NCBI GenBank assembly: GCA_013187285.1
Contig: JABMIG010000007.1
Location: 948,441 to 1,012,440, forward strand
Source of the DNA: Cyclotella cryptica
Taxonomy: Eukaryota; Bacillariophyta; Thalassiosirophyceae; Thalassiosirales; Thalassiosiraceae
Direction of reading: 5' to 3'
DNA length: 64,000 nucleotides
The position numbers were made by a program, and so were the translations under genes. This document shows positions 1-12,777 of this stretch, in pieces. Position 1 is the first letter of the stretch; every line of letters starts with the position of its first letter. Below the pieces are notes generated by a model. It was not told the origin of the DNA. It saw only the letters and a program-made list of their open reading frames with translations, and did not search any database.

Positions 1-3000
1 TCTTGAGCAAAAATACTCATGATCACAGAGCTAACCACTCCTGTGAAAAACTCCTCTGGGGGTTGAGTAAAATAGCAGACCTTCCAAGCTGTGTCAAAAT
101 AAAAGAAAATGGCACACACTTACACTACAAACTCAATTTCATACACGTTACTGAGGTTTCTCATGACAAGAGAAACTGTTTGATGAAGTTTTGGTGTGTT
201 GGAAGAACGTGCCTGTTTAACTCTATTTTTCCAAAGAGGTAGGTTTACAGCCTATAAAGACAGAGCACAACCAGTCCAAAAGTCAAGTAAAAACAACAAG
301 GACAATTTACCTTGGCGACTGGAGGGTTTCATTGACAGCCGTCATCAGAACTGGCTGTACAACAACAGAACACCCAAACAAACATAAACTACTGTAAATC
401 AAAAAGTGATTCTTAAAATAAGATATCAACAAAAGTAAGCAAAACTGTCTAAACTCAAAAGAATCCTTACAGTACTGTAGATGTTGCTATGTTCAACTCT
501 GCAATCACCATAAGACTTCATGAAAAGTCAACAAATCATAGACTAGATACTGACGCATCTAGAACCCGTTCATGGCTAGAAAAGTGAAAAGGTTATACCT
601 ACTCAGAGCTAGCAATAACAATCATGGGTTTTCCATGTGCCTCACAAGCACATTCAATGGAGTCAATGATGGCCATACTGTTCTCAATAGAACTCATTTG
701 GAGTAATATATATTCTCCAAAGGCTAGCTTGAGAGACCACCTTAAACAAGGTTAGGATGGACTTACCAAGCAGCGAGTAAAGGTTTGCATGACAAACCAA
801 TACACAACATCTCTGCACAAAGACAACAAGGGCTTAATAAGAGACCCAAAGTCTTCTCATGGCAAAAGAACCATGCTTACAAGCAGATCAAAACTCGCTA
901 AACATTCGCCCATACAGGGAACTCACACGATACTGGGTGGTCCAGTACAAGGGAGAACCTTGGGTAAGACAATATGATTGTCTCGCCTCACTCACAACTG
1001 GTATTGTAGAGGAGGAGGTACACTGTACACAAAAAAGAGACACATTAATGTTAGACATTTGTTACTGCAACAAGTCTAGAGCAACATCAACTCAGGTTGG
1101 GTATGCTTGCATTCTAGTACAGCTTGCTGAACTTAGAGTGCATATAATACACAGAATAAGAGAAAAATGAATCCTTGACCATGATTAACATTATTTGATT
1201 CAACAGAACTGTGTCTTACTAGATAATGGTCTCACTGAGACTCAATGACTAGTACTTGATTCTCTTGTGAGAACTTCTGACGGTTTACCTTCAGAATTAT
1301 CCATGGAGAACACATATGGTGTCCATAAGGAAGGACTCTTAGAGTCACCGAAACACGTGGGTCTTTTTGCTAAAGACAACGGGATGACCATAGGTAGTGC
1401 ACATACGTGTTGCACAACAAACCATAAAATAAGCCTCATAATCATATGAGCACAACAACACAAAGGATCCACAACCTTTGTTCTTGTAAAACCACAGCAT
1501 ATAGAATTGTGATTATCCCTAGTTAAACAGGAATAACATCTCACACACAGGATACGCCAAACATGAACATCTCTATTGAGAGACATGTAGCATCTTGTTG
1601 GCATGCAATGCAAAACAAATGCAACACAAGCAGCTATACTCAGAAATGTAGTATTGCTTCACTAGCTTAGACAAATCCAAAGAGAAACACAACTATTACG
1701 TTGTTAACATATCATGGAAAGTTCACTTCTCCATGATGCTTGCTGTGAAGTCACAAATATGGTTCCATAAACCATAAGATTAGAGTCAACAACTGTCTTA
1801 CAAAATATAAAAATAGGTACGCACATGCACATTTTGTTATGTTGCAATGTCATTACCACCAACAAAAGTGTTATACATGTACAGACCTCCCCCAAGGATC
1901 CCTGCTACAAAATACAACAGGATATCATAAACACTGAATCCGTACTCTTCATGGTACAAAAAGACATAGACGTTGACGCTTGGACCTTCCAATGATTATG
2001 GTCAATACATTATGTATGACTTGACATTGTTCACTCCGGTAGCTGACCCTTTGGGCAACTATTCCCATGGATACATAGGGGTGACAGAGCAAATAGAAGG
2101 ACAATATACCAACACAAAGGATAGCAGAAGATAACAACCAGAATACCTGTACTATCAGCACCTTGGTACCTAGACCTGGTTCAATATCCACATTGTACAC
2201 AAATTGGACAATTAAGGTGCAGTTTCAACACTCCACTTTTGGACCATATGCATTTCATTTGGCTTCCCAGTGTAAGTCAACCAGAGTCTTCAAATATCAA
2301 AACCCAAAAAGTGAATAACTATCTAGAGTTCAACATCAACCAAATCATGGAGATGCTTGGCCTGCTGTACCAATCATGGTCTTGTCAGCATCTTCTAGTG
2401 GCACAATGTTTACCTAAACAAACACTGAGATGCCATTCATTCATACCTACTATGCAGTGCCTATCGCCTAAATATAGTGTAGCAATCATAAGATGGAATT
2501 GTTGTTCTACATTCCACTTTTGCACACACAGACAAAATCAACAGGAGACACCAGGCAACACCAAACCGACCCAAAATTATCCTCATCAGTTTAAGGTCAC
2601 ATGGTCCGTGGAAAGCAATGCTTTAGTAAACAAAGGTCTTTTACCCCGCACAAATATTCAGTCGGTATACCAGTGATAATTGGACTATCACAGACAGTAT
2701 ACGATAAGACAATCAGGGTTACACCCGGAAGTAAGTCAGAATATAAGTTTGACTTAGGAGAGTACAACCAAACCAGCTTTATCATAAGCCATGACAAATC
2801 TCCCTCTCCACAAGAACTTACACTTCATATACTACATAGAATAATATGTAGGTAGAAATTGTCACAGGCAGCTTGCACATTTTCAACCTCAGCAAAAAAA
2901 GGTTTTTCTGCAAGTCTGGCTCATATTCGGATTTTTTCCTCACAGAGGTTTTACTTTTCCGCGAGCCACGCTAATTCTCCAATCGTGGGGGCAAGTGACA

Positions 3001-3453
3001 TAGGCCAATTATCTACCTTAACTGGTAAACCCAAAGAGGTTCCAGGTGGAACCTACAATGGTCCTCTTCCCTTTGTGTAACACAAAGGAAGTACAATAGT
3101 CATAAGATATTGTTTCTGAGAAACAATATTCAAAAGACAATTTCTTTCTTGGGAAACACCCATATACATTATAGGTGTTTCTTAGACAAAATATCCAAGA
3201 GAGGATTTCTTTCTCAGAAACCTTCTCATGGGACAGTTCCTGTTGGCAGTTGAGAGAAAAGGAGCAGTCATGGAACTGCCCTAAATCACCTCCAATCTCT
3301 AACAGGATCACCTGTGCTTGGTGATGCATGGATTACCTAGTGTACCATGCAATACCTATTTCAGTAGTGTAACTCTCATAATTAAAATCTTTTAACAACA
3401 TGTATCTACCCATTTACTACATAGAAGAAACTACAGCAAAACGGCTTAGGTCA
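1..3453 (+). mobile_element. 3' part of a non-autonomous LTR element (copy A)
   Basis: This stretch is collinear with two parts of the large element at 23.66-36.90 kb. Bases 1 to about 243 match 26455-26703, and the rest matches about 32957-36899 with many substitutions and small indels. It ends in a complete LTR (2996-3453) preceded by a purine-rich tract (GGGGGCAAG). Its 5' end lies outside the window. No reading frame of recognisable function is seen, so it is a fossil of a mainly non-coding LTR family. Because it lacks the gypsy insertion found in the second copy, it serves as the natural empty-site reference for that insertion. Confidence 0.85.
2996..3453 (+). repeat. 3' LTR of copy A
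   Basis: The repeat starts TGACATAGGCC and ends GGCTTAGGTCA. It matches the two LTRs at 23664-24140 and 36428-36899, sharing both termini and much of the interior, and it is slightly shorter (458 bases). The base after it is the start of unrelated sequence (CTTCG). Confidence 0.85.
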
Positions 3454-3579
3454 CTTCGAGGGGGAAATGGGGGAAATGGAGAATATTCTCTAAAAGTTAT
3501 GTTTCCTCATCGTACGCCCATACTTTTCATATGGTAATGAACATACTATACAACACAACACATTGTCAATTGTCAAGGA

Positions 3580-3968
3580 CTACTGGAAGTGAAAGACCCC
3601 ATTTTTCCACAGCCCCCTCCTTCAAAAAATTGTCCACCAGAAGACCAAAAATCTCCAAAACCCCTCCATCATCGCTGCCAAGACCATTTTTTAACCATAA
3701 CTCAGCAGCCAACCCGAATTTCAACGATTAGATTTTTTGCTGGATAGTGTCAGACTCACCGACACAGCAATACCCTACTCATAGGTCCGTTGCCCCAACA
3801 CCGGCTCTACGAAACATTATCCAACAAGTTGACGACTTTGGCTCGGACACATCCCAGCATTTCCCTTCACACCATTGTCCCAATAATCATTCATCACCAA
3901 CCAACATCTGCTGCACCACATTACCATTCTCTGGTCCAATGTGTTGATGGATTTTTATGATCAAACAG
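3580..3968 (+). repeat. Left terminal inverted repeat arm
   Basis: Imperfect inverted match to 5217-5605. Blocks such as CCAAGACCATTTTT and CCTTCACACCATTGTCCC are shared with the reverse complement of the right arm. Confidence 0.7.
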
Positions 3969-3975
3969 CAAGAGC

Positions 3976-4539
3976 ATGAAGTTCAGGTCAACAAACACAG
4001 GGCATCTACGTCAGAGCTTGTGCTTACGGCAACACTACAAAAACGGAAGTGGTTATTGCTTACACTACCACAAAGATAAGAACAATGGAAAAGACTTGAC
4101 TTTGTCTTCCACTCAATGCAAGTGCAAACTGAGTAATAGCTTTGTCAATAAAGTTGTTGATGAACTTGAACTTGATGGTCGACAGATCACATCATCTGAG
4201 ATCCAGAAGAATAGAGACAATCCGACTGGATCTGGATGTATATGTTTGAATCAAATCAATTACACTGTTCTGTTGTATCTTTATCTGGATGAGCCTCTAG
4301 TCGAATCAGAGATAGCTATATTAAGTGGCTCAGAATTCAGAATGCTTACTGGAAAAACAGTCAGCAAATCAACAATTTCAAGATTCTTTCTTCAGACACC
4401 ACGGCCACCAAGACCATTTTTGACTGCAACTCAACTAGCAAGAATTTTGATGTTCATTTTTTCTGTTGAATGGTGTCAACACAACAAATCTTTCTCAGGT
4501 ACATACATCCCAAGAGTCCATCAGCTCACTTTGGCATGA
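3976..4539 (+). pseudogene. Decayed transposase fragment (IS630/mariner-like HTH, tentative)
   Basis: An open frame with an ATG encodes 187 residues. Residues about 88-135 (LLYLYLDEPLVESEIAILSG, later VSKSTISRFFLQ) resemble the helix-turn-helix part of Tc1/mariner/IS630 transposases, which typically shows a pattern like LYLD-P...EI..L....G..VS.STISR. From about residue 138 onward the DNA is not transposase at all: it repeats the terminal inverted repeat (compare 3668-3755), so the frame runs into a stray arm copy. No catalytic DDE segment is recognisable downstream. The family call rests on a short motif and is only suggestive; the position between two inverted arms supports a transposase origin. 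Confidence 0.4.
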
Positions 4540-5216
4540 CCCCAGAACTGCAGAATAAGCATGTGTTGAACAGAAATTGCAACTTATCTTTATGAGCATC
4601 ACCAGAAATACAAGGGTGACTCAAAAGATTTGAAACATGCAAATGATGTATCTATCATTATATTTCTTGGAAAGAGGAAACCTTGTACTAACCCGAGGCC
4701 TGGTGCCTAGCTTGTCAATTCTACAGGGCATTAAGTAAATGAACCTGAGCAGTGGCAGTGTCAATGCATTCATGATAAGTAACAAAAGCCCAAATGTAAG
4801 ACAGTATTTATGGCATCAATTATCTTATTCATCAGAGTGTAGGTAAGAACTTGGCAATAACATTTGTTGCTGAATCCAATCATCATCATTTTCTTAATGT
4901 ACCTGAATCATTTGTTGCTTCATACTTATACTCAAATTTAGAATGATCACTTGTTGGGTAGTGTTATGAAGGAGGAGACATCAATGTTGTGGAGACTGTG
5001 TATTGCTACTTGTGACTTATCATGTTTAGTGGTATTCTTGTTCGTCAACAACTTTCTTGACAAAGCTATTACTCACTTTACACTTGTTTTGAGGAGTGGT
5101 TCTCTTTTGAAGTTATCTTTCACCATGGTCACTTCAAGCTTTTTGGTGAAGTTGGAAGCACAACCCCAGATGTATATGCCACCGTGTTTGTTGACCTGAA
5201 CTCTGTGATCTTGTGT

Positions 5217-5605
5217 TGCTTGATCATAAAAATCCATCAAGACATTGTACCAGAGAATAGTAATGTGGCACAGCTGATGTTGTGTGTAGATGAATGATTA
5301 TTGGGACAATGGTGTGAAGGGAAATGCATGGATTTGTATAAGTCCAAAATTGCCTACTTCTTGGATATTTTTTGTATGGCCAGTGTTGGTGCCATGGGAC
5401 CCAGTTGGATATAACTGTGTTAGGCGAGCCTGGCACTATCCAAGAGAAAAAAGCAATCAGCAAAATTCCTGTTGGTTGTTAAGTTATGGTCGAAAAATGG
5501 TCTTGGCGGCCATGGTGGAGGGGTTTTGGAGAGCTTAGGTCTTGTGATGGATGACATTTTTTGAAGACAAGGGCATCCATTGAAAAAGGGGGCATGTCAC
5601 CTCTT
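5217..5605 (-). repeat. Right terminal inverted repeat arm
   Basis: Reverse-complement partner of 3580-3968. The similarity is strongest over 5217-5445 and weaker outward. Confidence 0.7.
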
Positions 5606-7164
5606 TGACCTCCATGGTATCTTACAAGTTAATTTATTATGCACGACTGATTGGTGGTGCACTAAAATGAATGGACACCATCTACCATCTACTATTAATG
5701 TAGAAAACTTAAGCAAGCTACAGTGGAATGCTGCAATAGATCTTTGAAATTTGTTTGATCTAGAATGGACAATTTAGAAAGATCAAATTTCTAGTGATGA
5801 AGTAATGGTATAACTTCAAAAATCTACTTTTAACTTAGAACATCTAAGCTCTTTGGCTATACACTACTTTGAGATCGTAGACTATGATTGGTTTAAATCT
5901 GCTCTTATAAAAACAGTCTAATCTTGATTGCATCTCAAGAAAGTCTCCAATTCATCGCAAGGCTTAAATAATTTATCTACCTATAGATGTTTACAAATTA
6001 ATTGGGGATTGGTTTTCTTTTGGCTGTTACTAACTGTTGCACTATTTATTGATTAAAATAATAAGGTATCAGGTATTCTTTTGGGAGATTAGTTCTTTTG
6101 GAGATTACTTTTCTGTTTCGTATGTAAGGTCATTTAAAAACCAGTCCCATGCACAGATTTCTAATATCACCATGTCATAGGAGTTTGCATGGAAACCACG
6201 AAAGAGTAGCATGGTACGTTGCAATGTTATGTTATGTACTGTAGGGGAATAAAGAATGCATGAAAAGTTGTTTCCGATTATTGCATACATACTAGAGTAT
6301 TCGGCTTTCAGCTGAAGATGTTTTCACTCAGTGAAATGAATTATTCCTATATTTTTGTACCCATTGTGTCCTATCACAACCTATTCAAGGGCACATGGGT
6401 AATGGTACAATACGACCTAATGGGGTATGTAGGTACTTATTGTACATACCTACACTGCTTCACCATACAAGACATAAGCCCTCCTAGCGTCTTTCTGAAG
6501 TAAGCTTCTCTTTTTTCTAACAATATGTGCTTGTATTTGTAGAAAGACTATATTTGTTTGGTTGTTATGACAGCACTTTCAGGTATGGTACCTACTCCTT
6601 CTTGATAGATAATTATCTTAGAGAAATAAGTGTAGTTCCCTGAACCACAAGATTATATAGTACCTAAGTATGGTACCTGTCGTACTTTAGTCTGGGCAGG
6701 TCTGGGCTGTCTTATAACCCGGATTATAAGTACTACTGGATTATTAGTTTACAAGGAACTAATTCTATTGACACTTAAGTATTTTCGGTATTTAATCTCA
6801 TCTAAGTGAACTAAAACCCTCATGGACAGTTTCTCCTTGTTACCAGCAACTTACCCATGTAAAGCGCTCCCCATGATTCTGGATTGTTGCTGAAGTCACC
6901 ACACATCTTGTGCACATGGTGTAAGAAAGGTGAAAGGGAAAGAGGGGTACAATATGCCTAACTAGAAGTAAATAGGGTATCTTTCAAGATACCAACAATT
7001 TTTCACAGTGTTAAAAAACTAACTCAGGTCATATTATAAGTACAAGCAAAAAGTATCTTGCGGCATTTGTGGTACTCATAGTCTGGGTTGTACAATAATC
7101 ATATGCTTTAATGAGGTTGGCTAATTATGAATTAACTTAAAACAAATTTTACATAGCAAGCAAC
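5606..7164. other. No gene seen
   Basis: AT-rich sequence with only short open frames that have no recognisable domain or codon pattern. No repeat structure stands out. Confidence 0.6.
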
Positions 7165-7167
7165 TAA

Positions 7168-7711
7168 GGCTGGGACTTTGTAGGCCCTATAGACCGATCA
7201 GATCGGATCTGAGTGAGTCCCACAAGCCCGATTGGCTGATCAATACTGCGAATCGGGACTTTGTGGGCCCCTATGAACACCTTCAATCCAATTAAGCCCC
7301 CTTTTTGGATTGGTCGATCGGTTCTGTCACGAGTCCGACAGTCCAATCGGAGCTCCTATTGGACGCTATTTTCCCCTAGATGTCCAATCGACCAATCGGT
7401 TTTTATATGGGGTTATTATGTGTAAGTACCTAAAATGATTAAAAGTGGCGGGAAATTCACAGACGTGGTGAAAAAAAGTTGACGTGGCAAAGAAAAAGAT
7501 GACGTGGCAAAGAAGAAGATGACGTGGCGAGAAAAAAAATGACACGGCAGGAAAAAAATGATTGGACTATTGCCCTATCGGATGCTATTGGCTCGCAATT
7601 CCCAGCAATTGCTCTCACAAAGTCAAGTCCAATACAAAATGGTCCTTCAGCAAAAATTCTGTCACGGATTCCGATCGGTCGATTGGGATCCAACCTTACA
7701 AAGTCCCAGCC
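7168..7711. mobile_element. PIF/Harbinger-like MITE
   Basis: The element begins GGCTGGGACTTTGTA and ends with the reverse complement TACAAAGTCCCAGCC. It is flanked on both sides by TAA (7165-7167 and 7712-7714), a three-base target duplication typical of PIF/Harbinger elements. It is 544 bases long and has no transposase, so it is a MITE-like non-autonomous copy. The interior contains repeated CCAATCG/CGATTGG words near both ends and a short tandem repeat at 7463-7560. The family assignment follows from the termini and the target duplication; no autonomous partner is present in the window. Confidence 0.75.
7463..7560 (+). repeat. Tandem repeat of a TGACGTGG-containing ~19-base unit
   Basis: Five imperfect units inside the MITE each carry TGACGTGGC, GACGTGG or a variant (TGACACGGC), separated by A/G-rich spacers. 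TGACGTGG resembles the core bound by bZIP factors in many eukaryotes; a regulatory role here is inference only. Confidence 0.7.
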
Positions 7712-7714
7712 TAA

Positions 7715-9000
7715 GGAGTCAGTACAATTAGCCCAAACCAAATGAAAGATATGATCTTTAGCTTTCCAACAGTACCTGGAAGAGCTTCTAACTCCTTTCT
7801 GAAGCCCTATAACCCCCATATCAGTGGCCGAAGTTGGGCCCATTTCTGTGGACAAAGTTAGGAGCCTCATTTTTTTGACTATCGTCCAGCAGCTTTGTGC
7901 TCAACTGAAACACATTCCATCCACTTCAAATTGTACAAATCTCTTCTTAACCCAATAGAGAAGAGATACATACCATTTGAGGGGAATCCCAATTGTGGTT
8001 TCTGATACTGGTGAATCTCAATGGGGCAGCATGTCGCTGAATTCACTATGACAGCCAGCTTAGGTGATAGCAATGTCTATCTTCTGCTGGCCCCAATGCA
8101 GCCACAAACAATGAAAATCAACTAGTGGAGGGTGAGGTTGCGAGGGAGCCAGCCACTCCTTCAGGAAGGCCGGAGGGGTTCAATTGCAGCTGACTGACCG
8201 CTGATAAGTTGAGCCTCCATCAGCACCAGGGTTTGATTCCAGTCCCTTTAGTGGCTTAACATTAATATCTTGTGTTGATCCCGCATTCTTATGAAACAAC
8301 AATGAATTTACAGTGGTCAGATGCTGAAGCAGGACTGCCAATACATAGCAACAGGCGTATTCGTTTGTGATTGATGACGCAGTTTCTGTGGGAGGAAATC
8401 AGGAGCATGCCTTTTGCCGGCATTGTCAGCTCAAACACAACAACCAACCGACCCCCCATTCAATGAGCTATGAATCTGGAAGAGTTTTAGGCAGGTGAGA
8501 CAGAATAAAACTGAAAAATATGCAATGGTAATGAAATGTATGTCATTGAAATCACCACCACAAGCTTTATGTTTGGGTCCTTTCTACAACTATAATGCAG
8601 CAAGGAACAAGACAAAAATACCACACCAATCAACCAGTTAAATGGTAAGAGAATAAATCATTTTTAATTCATTCAAAATTTTACTATTCCAAGCAAGAAA
8701 ATTGTATAACAATCACTGCCATCATTGATTAATGTTTTTGAGAACTTAGTCATTGCATCACACATTCAAAATAGTCTCTGATGAGACCAATCAGAAGCAC
8801 ACACAACTTAAATAGGAATGAGGTTGAGGGAAACGAACAATTGAGTGTGTGTGCTGTAGGTGCTCCTCGTTTTTATAATATGGTGTACGGTACCATACCT
8901 AACAACAACACCATGCTATACTTATTATTTTTGCAATCACGCGAGAAATGAAAATGACGTAGTAGAGGCAATATAAAGCAGTACCAGATACTATTGGCGA
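7715..9000. other. No gene seen
   Basis: Mixed-composition sequence. Around 8150-8270 there are two words resembling a tRNA B-box (GGTTCAATTGC and GGTTTGATTCC), but no cloverleaf can be drawn and no SINE structure is evident. Confidence 0.5.
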
Positions 9001-9420
9001 CAAGCTGTCAAAAATAACTCTTCGGGAAATAGGCTATTTTTAACAAATAAGCTATTTTTGAGAACTTGGCTATGCTCGAGAAATAGCCAATTTTCGAAAT
9101 TCGAAAATCGCCTATTTCTCGCAGATCGCCTATATCTCGAAAATAGCCTATTTCTCGAAAATAGCATCACTAGTTACGTAGGAATAGAAATTTGTCCAGT
9201 AGAGCTCGAAAATAGCCTATTTCTCGAAAATAGACTATTTCTCGAAAATAGCCTATTTCTCGAAAATTGGCAATTTAATAAGCTATTTTCGAGAAATAGG
9301 CTATTTTCGATAAATAAGCTATATTATAGGCTATATTATAGGCTATATTATAGGCTATATTATAGGCTATATTATAGGCAATATTACACGCTGTAATTGG
9401 CTTATATAAAAATTATTGAA
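9001..9420. repeat. Palindrome-rich repeat block
   Basis: The first 300 bases are built from about a dozen short units of the type GCCTATTTCTCGAAAATAG, in both orientations, so the strand can fold into many alternative hairpins. From about 9310 to 9390 the block changes to a 12-base tandem repeat (ATAGGCTATATT, about six copies). Both sub-blocks share the word GGCTAT. Open frames here are products of the repeat and are not genes. Confidence 0.8.
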
Positions 9421-12400
9421 AATTTCACTCCTGCACGAATCGCACACCTCCTAACAAGACACATCATTTTCTACGCTTTTATTGTGAAGTGTAGGTAAAA
9501 AATGTTCATGCTTCCTCCTCTAAAACAAAACGAATTTTTCGTGTTTATTTCTTTATTTCACTGTTTCCCTCAACCTCAATAAGTACTTTGTATAGAACAT
9601 ATGACCCATGTACTAACCTGAAATACTAGCTAGCAGGTCACAAAAATTAGGTCAAATTAAAGGGTGCATGAGCTCAGACTAGACGATAAGCAGTATCTTA
9701 CATACTACAAATGCCAACAAACACATTTGAGTTTTACTTAGGTTTTTTGAACTCTCATCTTTCTAATTCTAGCACAGAGTGAAATAGTTTGTTTCTTAAA
9801 TTTTAACCTATTAGTATCAAGATAGTCTAATGATACCTTTCCCGCCCTATCACCATCCATGCTGCCCACCTATCCACCATGTGCAACATATGTGTGGTGA
9901 CTTCCAGTGACATTGGAGGTTTATAGTAACAGCTATGTGGAGTTACAGTGAATGACACATGCACACATGGCTGTGAGCGGGGGAATCTAATGATGCCAGG
10001 TTTATATTGATCGGGGTGAGTTTTATACATGAAAACACAGACGTCAATGAAATTAGCCGTTGCGACTAAAAATGGGGGTGAATTTCAAACATGAAAACAC
10101 AAATGTCAACGAAATTAGCCCGCTGGGACTAAAAATGCGGAGACACTTATGATCTGGCTTATACAGTAGTGTACAGGATCTGAGCCCCAACAGCCCAAAT
10201 AAAAATTAATAATCTGCAAGATCTTTTAGTACCAGGGATAAGCAGAGGATGAAGGCACATGTCATGGTTTCCTTGCACAAGCAATGATAAACCAACAAAA
10301 TGTGCTTGTAAATTGCACAAAAACAAAGCCTTTATTCTTCCATATGAGTTAAACTAATCAATGTCTCAATCCAACCACAATCAAAAATGAAATGTATACA
10401 GATTTCAAGAAAGAACAAACAGATAACATTCAATTTGGAAGCAAAAGAATTATTGAGCATGTCACCAATCATGTAAACACACAATTCATCTTCTGATTGA
10501 TAAAATTATTTTCATGTGAGCTGCCCCCTGCACTTGTGGCATGATGAGATACTTTTTGATTGTTGAAGTTCCACTTTTGAAAAAGAGGAAGCAAGAAGTT
10601 GAAAATTGAAATTATGTTAAAGTTTAATTTTACAATATGCTGCATAATGTACTTAGTATACTACCTAAATTATACCCTAAGGTACGTAACAAATCTCTCA
10701 TGCATCTGTGTGTTGGAGTGCAAATAAAGAAGGCCTTTGTGTGCTATGCACTAAAGTTTACCCTCATCTTGCAGGGGCTTTCCCATTATGATTATGTACA
10801 CCATGTATGCAATTGATGCAATTTTTTTCACTATCAAAAAATGAAAACTATTCTAGCGCATCACTCACATTTTATGATTATGTGGGTTGAAGGTCATTAA
10901 AAGTTAAGCACACAAATAATCTTTTTCAGCAAAACATGATGTGATCAAGGTATCACATGAACTCTTTTGTTGCAACCTAAATCTACCAAAAGCTGAAAAA
11001 TGACCCACCAAAGTAGGAAAATTAGGACACAAAAAGTAAACAATCCAAGATTGTCTCTGTCTCCTGAACAACAAAGTTACGAAAAATCTTCACAAGAGCA
11101 AATTCATAAAAAAGGAATCACTAAGGAACATTCAACATATTAGTGTTACATAACCCAGTCTAAAGGAATCAACATATTATGCTTCAAACCGTTTGTATTT
11201 TTGACCTGGCAGATTCTAAGTCTTGATGACAACATTCCCATCTAGGTGACTCCTGATGGTTGTAGGGTGGCACCTATGAGCCATACTATTGTTAGCTCTG
11301 GACAATCACACACTGGGAAACCCTGCACAGAAAGGCCAGTTGAAGTAGGACAGTTGTGTTGGCTAAGAAAGGGCAGCTACCATATTAAATGGCTGTAGAT
11401 CAAAAAGACAACAAATTCCTATTTACTTTGCTGACTACAGTGGTAGTGTACCTTTTCTGTGAAAAAGGATCTTTCCAGTATAGATCCCACACACCTGCAG
11501 ATTTAATTGAAATATATCATCAGCCTTCACATTTTGTAAGTGTAATGGCGTGTTTGAAAGATTGATAAAAAGAATTCACGAGGATGCTCCTCATCCATTT
11601 CTAGATTATTTCTGCATTTGTCATGGTGGTAAAGCAATGCATAAAGTGGTAATTTTCTGTGTTGTGTCCCAACATAAAAGATGAGTGACATCATGAACTT
11701 GCATGAAAGGTGAAAGGGATGCAGAAGATCACCATACGCCACCTCCTCGTGTCTGCATGTAGCATATCACTTTTTTTACACGCCCAAGTGTATAGTCACC
11801 AAAAGTCACAGCACATAGTGCACAAATATAAATGGTCAAGGGGTTGTTGGCACAGATGAGCAATGGAGGTTGTGGAGAGGCCGTAGGGTGGGGAAGGAGT
11901 GCATGCCTTAACTCAAATGTAAATAAGGAAAATGTGATAAAAATTGACACTCTGCCTGCTCTGTCCTCTTAATGATCAATTTTGATAAATATAGACTAGT
12001 TTGTAGCTCAGTCAAAATGGTGTTTTTGACAACAAAAGAGAATTAAAATGCTTGATATCATCTCAGCCATGCTACCTCCCAAAACTAAATAGAAACTGGC
12101 TGAATGGAACCAAGTTAAAATATCGAACATCAATGTGAGGCAAATACAACATCACTCAATGTAACAAATGATGATTTAGTACTATTGATAAAACTATCAT
12201 GGTCTAGACTGCGACAAGGCAAGCCACATGTCAAGCGACATATTTACAAAAAACACTTGCCCATTAAACTTTGTCTTGGGGCCCCTTTCACCCTCCCTTA
12301 CTTCACATTAGTGAGATACCCATCCATAGACTGATTTTGGAGATGCATCCTTCACCCACTTCACACTACAAGATTGAAAGCAGGGACATAGGGGGAAAGT

Positions 12401-12777
12401 GAGATAATGGTTCCTCTCCATTTTCCATTTTCATATTGTTTTTACGTCTTTGCTGGAATGCTTAGTATTTCTCTTTCACTTAAAAGTTGACCCTCCCCCT
12501 TGCATGCCTAGGAACAGTTTAAAATTAGTGTTTCAATACTTGCAAGATGTGAAATTGGCATTTAGCACACAATCAATGGTGCAATGATGTAGTTAGGATA
12601 CTGGCATGCCTTTGTACATTATTCACCCTGTTTACTGACACTAAACACAGTAAAATTGGGCACAGTTGCATACCATTGTAAACTGCATGATCAGTATATA
12701 AAAATTGAAATTGGTATTGGACTTGTTATGGGCAAAAAATATCATTCCATAGTCAAATTTTCTTTTCACAACGCTCA
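9421..12777. other. No gene seen; one short direct repeat
   Basis: AT-rich, non-coding in appearance. The only structure noted is a direct repeat of about 62 bases in two adjacent copies at roughly 10015-10077 and 10078-10139, both containing ACATGAAAACACA and GACTAAAAATG. The last 300 bases before 12778 would be the downstream region of the carboxypeptidase gene. Confidence 0.6.

Larger units (their letters stand above)
3580..5605. mobile_element. Foldback-type DNA transposon with ~400-base terminal inverted repeats
   Basis: Bases about 3580-3968 reappear as an imperfect reverse complement at about 5217-5605, with roughly three quarters identity by eye. The inner ends are the clearest: TGATGGATTTTTATGATCAA at 3949-3968 mirrors the start of the right arm. 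Between the arms lies a short transposase relic (3976-4539). A third partial copy of an arm is embedded around 4395-4485. Outer boundaries and target duplication could not be fixed by eye. The element is inactive in its present form. Confidence 0.7.

Noticed and set aside
8150-8270. tRNA-like B-box words (GGTTCAATTGC, GGTTTGATTCC)
   Set aside because: No acceptor stem or A-box at the right distance and no SINE tail, so neither a tRNA nor a SINE can be supported.
9058-9396. 112-codon frame with repeated NSLFLEN/YYRL
   Set aside because: It is a direct translation of the palindromic and 12-base repeats.
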